Source of the DNA: Flavobacterium cerinum
GTDB taxonomy: Bacteria; Bacteroidota; Bacteroidia; Flavobacteriales; Flavobacteriaceae
DNA length: 64,000 nucleotides
NCBI RefSeq assembly: GCF_004028155.1
Contig: NZ_SBII01000004.1
Span: 186,001 to 250,000, forward strand
Reading direction: 5' to 3'
Under the pieces are notes generated by a model, which was not told the origin of the DNA, searched no databases, and was given only the letters and a program-made list of their open reading frames with translations. Of this stretch, positions 59,678-64,000 are shown in pieces. A program made the position numbers and the translations under genes. Each line of letters opens with the position of its first letter. Position 1 is the stretch's first letter.

Positions 59678-60340
59678 ATGGACAGAATACCGGTTTATTT
59701 TATGCCAGGAATGGCAGCTAGTCCTAAGATATTTGAAAATATTAAATTACCAGAAGATCAGTTCGAAGTAATCTTTTTGGAATGGTGCCTTCCTTTTGAT
59801 GACGAGTCGATTAAAGATTATGCGGCACGGATGGTACAGCATATTACACACCAAAATCCGGTGCTCATAGGTGTTTCTTTTGGAGGTGTACTGGTACAGG
59901 AAATGGCTGAGATTATTAAGGTTAGAAAAGTAATTATCATCTCCAGTGTTAAATGCAATGCAGAATTTCCCAGACGTATGCGATTTGCAAAGAAAACGCA
60001 TATTTACAGGCTTTTTCCAACCCGGATGATGCAGCGTGTGGATTGGCTGGCTAAGATTGCTGTAGGCAATAATGTAATAACCAGAAAGCTGCAGCTGTAT
60101 GAAAAATTTCTATCGGTTAGAGATAAGAAATATCTGGACTGGGCGTTTAAAACTATATTACTTTGGGATAGGGCAGTGCCGGATGCCAAAGTAGTGCATA
60201 TACATGGTGATAACGATGAGGTTTTCCCGCCAAAGTACCTTAAAGGTTACATCCCGGTAAATGGCGGTACTCATATTATGATCATTAATAAGTTCAAATG
60301 GATTAATGAAAACCTTCCTCGTATTATAGTAGAGGATTAG
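59678..60340 (+). CDS. Alpha/beta hydrolase
   Basis: 220 residues: oxyanion region YFMPGMAASPKIF, nucleophile elbow GVSFGG (Ser near 68), acidic residue in HIHGDNDEVFP and catalytic His in NGGTHIMIIN near the end. Without a lid domain. Single rightward gene before the lytic transglycosylase. Substrate unknown. Confidence 0.85.
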   Translation: MDRIPVYFMPGMAASPKIFENIKLPEDQFEVIFLEWCLPFDDESIKDYAARMVQHITHQNPVLIGVSFGGVLVQEMAEIIKVRKVIIISSVKCNAEFPRRMRFAKKTHIYRLFPTRMMQRVDWLAKIAVGNNVITRKLQLYEKFLSVRDKKYLDWAFKTILLWDRAVPDAKVVHIHGDNDEVFPPKYLKGYIPVNGGTHIMIINKFKWINENLPRIIVED

Positions 60341-60398
60341 GTTATGGCTTGATAATTGAAACAGGTATTTAGAATAACAGAATTAAAAAACAGAAATC

Positions 60399-61289
60399 AT
60401 GGAATTGATTAAAAAAACAGGTATTATCGCATCGGTAGTATTGGTGAGCGGAATGTTTATTCACGCTGTTTCTGATAAAGAGATCGGTAAAGAAATAACA
60501 AAAACAGAACAGCATTTTCCAACTGAAATTGATTTTGCAGGTGAAAAAGCGCCTTTAAATATATCTGATGTTCGTGAACGATTGGATCGCGAACTCCTTG
60601 TAAACGCTAATCTAGACGCATCTACAAGATTAATCATTAAACGTGCTAACAGGGCATTTCCGGTTATAGAACCGATACTAAAACGCTATGGTGTACCGGA
60701 CGATTTTAAATACCTGGCTGTTATAGAAAGTGGATTGGTAAATGTAGTGTCTCCGGCAGGAGCGAGAGGTGTTTGGCAGTTTATGCCGGATACAGGTAAA
60801 GAACGAGGACTTGAAGTTAATGATATTGTTGATGAACGCTACCACCTTGAAAAATCTACTGAAGCGGCTTGTAATTATCTTTTATCTGCTAAGGCTAAAT
60901 TTGGTTCATGGACATTAGCGGCGGCATCTTATAATGGTGGATTTGGCGGAGTGAATAAGCAAATTACTTTTCAGGGAGTAGATAATTATTATGACTTATT
61001 ACTAACGGATGAAACGGCTCGTTATGTGTTTAGAATACTAGCTCTTAAGGAGATAATGCAGCACCCCGAACAGTATAATTTTGTGCTTAAGCCAAGTGAA
61101 TTATACCCAATTTTACCTGTTAAAAAGGTAGAAGTGACCGCTTCTATTCCAGATCTTGCTGTGTTTTCTAAAGAACAGGGAATTAATTATAAAATACTTA
61201 AAATACACAACCCTTGGCTAAGAGACAGGAAACTTGATGTTGCTGCGGGTAAAAGATATATATTAGATATTCCACTTAACGGATATTAA
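60399..61289 (+). CDS. MltD-like lytic transglycosylase
   Basis: 296 residues with an N-terminal hydrophobic export segment (IIASVVLVSGMFIHAVS), SLT domain from about 85: FKYLAVIESGLVNVVSPAGA with catalytic Glu near 109, GVWQFMPDTGKERGL, and AAASYNGGFGGVNK. No LysM repeats, unlike classical MltD. Cleaves peptidoglycan. Terminator follows. Confidence 0.88.
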   Translation: MELIKKTGIIASVVLVSGMFIHAVSDKEIGKEITKTEQHFPTEIDFAGEKAPLNISDVRERLDRELLVNANLDASTRLIIKRANRAFPVIEPILKRYGVPDDFKYLAVIESGLVNVVSPAGARGVWQFMPDTGKERGLEVNDIVDERYHLEKSTEAACNYLLSAKAKFGSWTLAAASYNGGFGGVNKQITFQGVDNYYDLLLTDETARYVFRILALKEIMQHPEQYNFVLKPSELYPILPVKKVEVTASIPDLAVFSKEQGINYKILKIHNPWLRDRKLDVAAGKRYILDIPLNGY

Positions 61290-61313
61290 TATCCGGCTGT
61301 TAAATAAAAATCA

Positions 61314-61346
61314 AAACATCCGCTTTATGAAGGCGGATGTTTTTTT
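61314..61346 (+). terminator. Terminator after lytic transglycosylase
   Basis: ACATCCGC/GCGGATGT stem with T7 tail, 25 bp after the stop. Confidence 0.85.
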
Positions 61347-61384
61347 ATAGAAAAAATGTATTTGGGGATTCAAGGTGTATTGGA

Positions 61385-62089
61385 TTATTTCGTTTCCAAA
61401 TGCTCTTTAGAAACGTCTTTGTTAACTAATATTGTTGCTAGTCCATCTAAAAAAGCATTGTAATTTAAAGCATAGGATTTACTGTAGTTTTCTCTTGAAG
61501 ACTGCTGATAAACTCCACAGCGTCTTATGTCTACAACTTTACGGTTTTCGTCCAGATAATACATTGTTGGGAAGCCCAGAGTGTGCTTTAAGGCTGAAAC
61601 AATTATAGCATCATTTTTATAATATTCATGGGCATAGCAAACTGTAATTCTACTACTGAATTTGCGAGCCAGTTTTTTCATTTTTTGCTTTCGATCCCAA
61701 AAAAGAACTACCATTTTAACATCCTTACCATATTTTCGTGCCAGCTTGTTAAGAGCAGGTATTTCACCCGGTGCAGGGACACACCAGGAAGCATAAGTTA
61801 ATAAGAGCATTGGCTTTTCAATAGAACTCAATTTAAGCCTGGATCCTGAATTTTTTTTAAAGGTTAAATTATCGAATGTCGTACCTATTAATCGATGCTG
61901 CACCAGTGAATCAAACAGGAATTGTCCTCTTTCTGTATTGCCTAAAATAAAAGCTAATGTGCTCTCCTTTTTATATTTATGAAAATTTATTTTTATTGCA
62001 TTAGAGAAATACAGGCTATCGGGCAGGTTCTGTCCAAAAAATGTTGCCGTAAATGCTAAGCTAATTATGATGGCTAATAATTTTCTCAT
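61385..62089 (-). CDS. TlpA-like thioredoxin-fold protein with one active-site Cys
   Basis: 234 residues: signal peptide MRKLLAIIISLAFTATFFGQ, then a thioredoxin fold whose active site reads YASWCVPAPGEIPALNKL. The usual WCxPC(R)xE has lost its second cysteine (CVPA), so disulfide exchange by the normal route is unlikely. The cis-Pro region is LGFPTMYYLDENRKV. A distant Cys in VVDIRRCGVY may substitute. Single gene with a terminator. Confidence 0.85.
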   Translation of the reverse strand: MRKLLAIIISLAFTATFFGQNLPDSLYFSNAIKINFHKYKKESTLAFILGNTERGQFLFDSLVQHRLIGTTFDNLTFKKNSGSRLKLSSIEKPMLLLTYASWCVPAPGEIPALNKLARKYGKDVKMVVLFWDRKQKMKKLARKFSSRITVCYAHEYYKNDAIIVSALKHTLGFPTMYYLDENRKVVDIRRCGVYQQSSRENYSKSYALNYNAFLDGLATILVNKDVSKEHLETK

Positions 62090-62180
62090 ATAAAAAGTTA
62101 AAACTATGAGTAAAATTAGTTAAAATTTAGACAAATTGAATAATAAATATAGGTTAATTACGTTATGAAATCATTATAAT

Positions 62181-62208
62181 AAAAAATCCGCTAATTAGCG
62201 GATTTTTT
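62181..62208. terminator. Perfect palindromic terminator
   Basis: AAAAAATCCGCTAA/TTAGCGGATTTTTT is a perfect 28-nt palindrome just beyond the stop of the leftward 62226-62645 gene. Confidence 0.85.
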
Positions 62209-62225
62209 CTAAATTACAAACTGAT

Positions 62226-62645
62226 TTAGTCTACAATATCATCTGAGCTGATGTATATAAATTCAGATTTAAGTGAATCTTTTACAAAATCGAGTTGAAG
62301 ATTTTTAAATTCAGCTCCATGATAGCTTTTTCCCTCTACTTTTATAATATCGGCCAGTTCTCCTTCTGGTTTGTTAACTTTCATTATCGTTTTTGCATTA
62401 ATATCCCCTTCTATAGTAACATCAACATAATGCTGTCCATCTTTATTTGTATAGCCATCAAAGTAAAAAGCCAGTCCATCTTTATTAGCTGTTTTGATAT
62501 AGTTGGCTAAATTTTCTTTATAGATTTCAGATTTAGGATCTTCATTTTCAAAATCATAACCTTTTTTTTTTGTTTTTTCTGTTTTTCCGCAAGAAACAGC
62601 GATAATAAATGAAGCGATTAATGCAATGTTTTTGATTTTTTTCAT
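62226..62645 (-). CDS. Hypothetical lipoprotein, 139 residues
   Basis: Lipoprotein signal MKKIKNIALIASFIIAVSC (Cys19), a charged linker and a beta-rich domain with many Asp/Lys residues (HYVDVTIEGDINAKTIMKV). No family recognised. Lies next to, and divergent from, the arsenic operon. Confidence 0.6.
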   Translation of the reverse strand: MKKIKNIALIASFIIAVSCGKTEKTKKKGYDFENEDPKSEIYKENLANYIKTANKDGLAFYFDGYTNKDGQHYVDVTIEGDINAKTIMKVNKPEGELADIIKVEGKSYHGAEFKNLQLDFVKDSLKSEFIYISSDDIVD

Positions 62646-62763
62646 AATAATGGTGATTTAAAACTCTAACGTAAAAATCCTACAGATTATTATATGTGAC
62701 ATGATTATGAAAAATGTTTTCAGATGTTAAATTTTTATATATTCTAAAATCACTGTATTATTT

Positions 62764-62779
62764 ATCGTAATATTGCGAT
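62764..62779 (+). promoter_or_regulatory. ArsR-type operator dyad
   Basis: ATCGTAATATTGCGAT is a near-perfect 16-bp dyad (ATCGYAATATTRCGAT) 17 bp before the arsR ATG. TAGTTTTA, close to TAnnTTTG, follows at 62781. Location and symmetry fit autorepression by ArsR. Confidence 0.65.
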
Positions 62780-62796
62780 ATAGTTTTACGGTAATT

Positions 62797-63129
62797 ATGG
62801 GAACAACAAAAAAAGAACATTTTACAGAAAGGCAAAATGAAATTGCAATACTGGCAAAAGCATTGGGACATCCTGCAAGGGTTGCGATTCTGGATTATTT
62901 ATTAAAAGTCAATGCCTGTATTTGTGGTGATATTGTAAATGAGCTGCCATTAGCACAGCCAACGATCTCACAACATTTAAAAGAATTAAAGAATGCGGGA
63001 TTGATAAAAGGAAATGTGGAAGGCAATGCAATTTGCTATTGTATAGACGAAAAAGGTTTAGGGAAACTTAAAGATTATTTTGAGATTATGATGAATACCC
63101 TTGAAATAAAGAAAAACGAATGCTGTTAA
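62797..63129 (+). CDS. arsR: ArsR-family metalloregulator
   Basis: 110 residues from ATG 62797, chosen because the longer frame would run into the operator. The winged helix (LAQPTISQHLKELKNAGLIK near 60-79) is typical; the KVNACICGDIVNEL segment supplies a metal-binding CxC (C43, C45 approximately) near the first helix, and a Cys pair closes the C-terminus (ECC). It represses an arsenic efflux operon until As(III) binds. Confidence 0.9.
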   Translation: MGTTKKEHFTERQNEIAILAKALGHPARVAILDYLLKVNACICGDIVNELPLAQPTISQHLKELKNAGLIKGNVEGNAICYCIDEKGLGKLKDYFEIMMNTLEIKKNECC

Positions 63130-63145
63130 TATAAAATTTTAAATT

Positions 63146-63613
63146 ATGAAATTATCAGAAATTAAAAACCTGCTGGTAAATGCTCAATCAGTGAATTTTA
63201 AACTTCAGGACGGGACGTATGTGCCGGAACATTTTCATGTTACCGAAGTAGGCTTTGTAACCAGAAACTTTATTGATTGTGGTGGTACAGTGAGAAAGGA
63301 AGAAATCGCGAATTTTCAATTATGGGATGCAGACGATTTTGAACATAGGTTAAAACCTAAAAAGTTGCTGGATATAATAGCTCTTTCAGAAAGAGTTTTG
63401 GGTATGGGTGATTTTGAAGTGGAGGTTGAATATCAATCAGGTACGATTGGAAGATATGATCTGGATTTTGATGGTAAAGATTTTCTTTTACTGGCAAAAC
63501 AAACAGCCTGTTTGGCACAGAAACAATGTGGTATTCCTGTTAAACCAAAAGTTAGTTTATCTATGTTAGGAGATGAAGGAGCTTCATGTACACCAGGCGG
63601 CGAATGCTGTTAA
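63146..63613 (+). CDS. DUF6428 protein of the arsenic operon
   Basis: 155 residues matching DUF6428: MKLSEIKNLLVNAQSVNFKL, then VPEHFHVTEVGFVTRNFIDC, ending GASCTPGGECC. It is normally found between arsR and the efflux gene in Bacteroidota; the terminal Cys cluster could bind arsenite or metal. Role unproven. Confidence 0.85.
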   Translation: MKLSEIKNLLVNAQSVNFKLQDGTYVPEHFHVTEVGFVTRNFIDCGGTVRKEEIANFQLWDADDFEHRLKPKKLLDIIALSERVLGMGDFEVEVEYQSGTIGRYDLDFDGKDFLLLAKQTACLAQKQCGIPVKPKVSLSMLGDEGASCTPGGECC

Positions 63614-63640
63614 TTTTTAATATCTTAAACAATAAACAGC

Positions 63641-64000
63641 ATGAATAATTGTGCTCCTGCCTTGAATAGAAAGCGCTTAGGCTTTCTTGACAGGTATCTC
63701 ACTTTGTGGATCTTTCTTGCCATGATTGCAGGTATTGCTATAGGCAGTATAGTGCCTGCATCAGCTGTGTTTATTAATTCTTTTTCGGTTGGTGCTACAA
63801 ATGTTCCATTGGCAATTGGTCTTATTCTAATGATGTATCCGCCTTTGGCTAAAGTAGAGTACAGTAAAATTTCTGAAGTTTTTAGGGATATAAAGATACT
63901 GGCTTCCTCTTTAGTTTTAAACTGGATTATAGGGCCGGTATTAATGTTTCTTCTGGCTATTATGTTTCTCTCTGATTATCCCGAATATATGACAGGCTTA
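63641..64000 (+). CDS. acr3: ACR3-type arsenite efflux permease, partial
   Basis: 120 residues to the window end: [20 protein letters not shown], then spans [40 protein letters not shown] and the [13 protein letters not shown] span. The ACR3 family pattern ([16 protein letters not shown]) is clear. It exports As(III) with energy from the proton gradient. The C-terminal half is beyond base 64000. Confidence 0.9.
   Translation, partial: MNNCAPALNRKRLGFLDRYLTLWIFLAMIAGIAIGSIVPASAVFINSFSVGATNVPLAIGLILMMYPPLAKVEYSKISEVFRDIKILASSLVLNWIIGPVLMFLLAIMFLSDYPEYMTGL

Noticed and set aside
1-64000. CRISPR arrays, rRNA operons or integrase-type mobile elements
   Set aside because: No regularly spaced repeats, rRNA stretches or tyrosine/serine recombinase genes were found on either strand.

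Overview
This window looks like a Flavobacterium-type Bacteroidota chromosome. Several lines of evidence point there: a T9SS (type IX) sorting-domain protein, a cysteine-free type B ribosomal protein L31, DUF4199 and PepSY-like proteins, low GC, and promoters of the TTG-N17-19-TAnnTTTG kind. Genes are tightly packed with hairpin terminators between converging units. No rRNA, CRISPR array or integrase was seen.

Region 1 (1 to about 22146) is a Mu-like transposable prophage whose head-gene end runs off the left edge. Reading in phage order from its right end: an S24 repressor (rightward), a divergent control region with GTATGA-N5-TCATAC operators, then a long leftward early operon. That operon holds a Ner-like protein, MuA-type DDE transposase, MuB-type ATPase, a P-loop protein, DUF3164, a GemA/gp16-like protein, many small proteins, a C5-cytosine and an N6-adenine DNA methyltransferase, and a tRNA-like gene with an oversized anticodon loop. 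At 1-7000 lie the morphogenesis genes: small and large terminase, gp36-like connector, DUF935 portal, MuF protein, gpG-like and tail-completion proteins rightward, and a prohead protease leftward, diverging from a region with three TGTACA boxes. The MuF protein carries a GNAT-like C-terminal extension and converges on a small gene with its own promoter, which resembles a phage polymorphic toxin/immunity pair. One isolated rightward gene (8196-8810) has its own promoter and terminator and looks like a moron.

Region 2 (22.1-26.2 kb) is the host flank. It holds a Xre regulator and a stretch of decay: a frameshifted PhzF gene, a SMI1/KNR4-type immunity-like gene with an in-frame stop, a multiply broken neighbour and a degenerate second copy of that neighbour's 3' end. 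NlpE-like and other lipoproteins follow.

Region 3 (26.5-30.5 kb) is a four-gene rightward operon and the best candidate for an undescribed system. It encodes a PF12902-type ferritin-like protein, a 14-cysteine protein with repeated Cx5C units, a DUF692 multinuclear iron oxygenase (MNIO) and a DUF2063-type MNIO partner. This is the layout of MNIO peptide-modification (RiPP) pathways, with an added ferritin-like di-iron candidate enzyme.

Region 4 (30.6-49.7 kb) is mostly core chromosome: MarR-GNAT regulator, S41 peptidase, HAD phosphatase, MsbA-like ABC exporter, phosphoglucomutase, GT2 glycosyltransferase, L31, GlmU-like protein, nuclease, DUF2975/Xre pair, two-component system, peptide-binding lipoprotein and MtaB. 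Region 5 (49.7-54.4 kb) is an accessory island of small unknown genes around an IS1595-type transposase and a large imperfect cruciform. Region 6 (54.4-64 kb) holds a T9SS-secreted protein, an SDR/acetyltransferase/pirin cluster, a lytic transglycosylase, a TlpA-like protein lacking its second active-site cysteine, and the start of an arsenic operon (arsR, DUF6428, acr3) with an ArsR-type operator.
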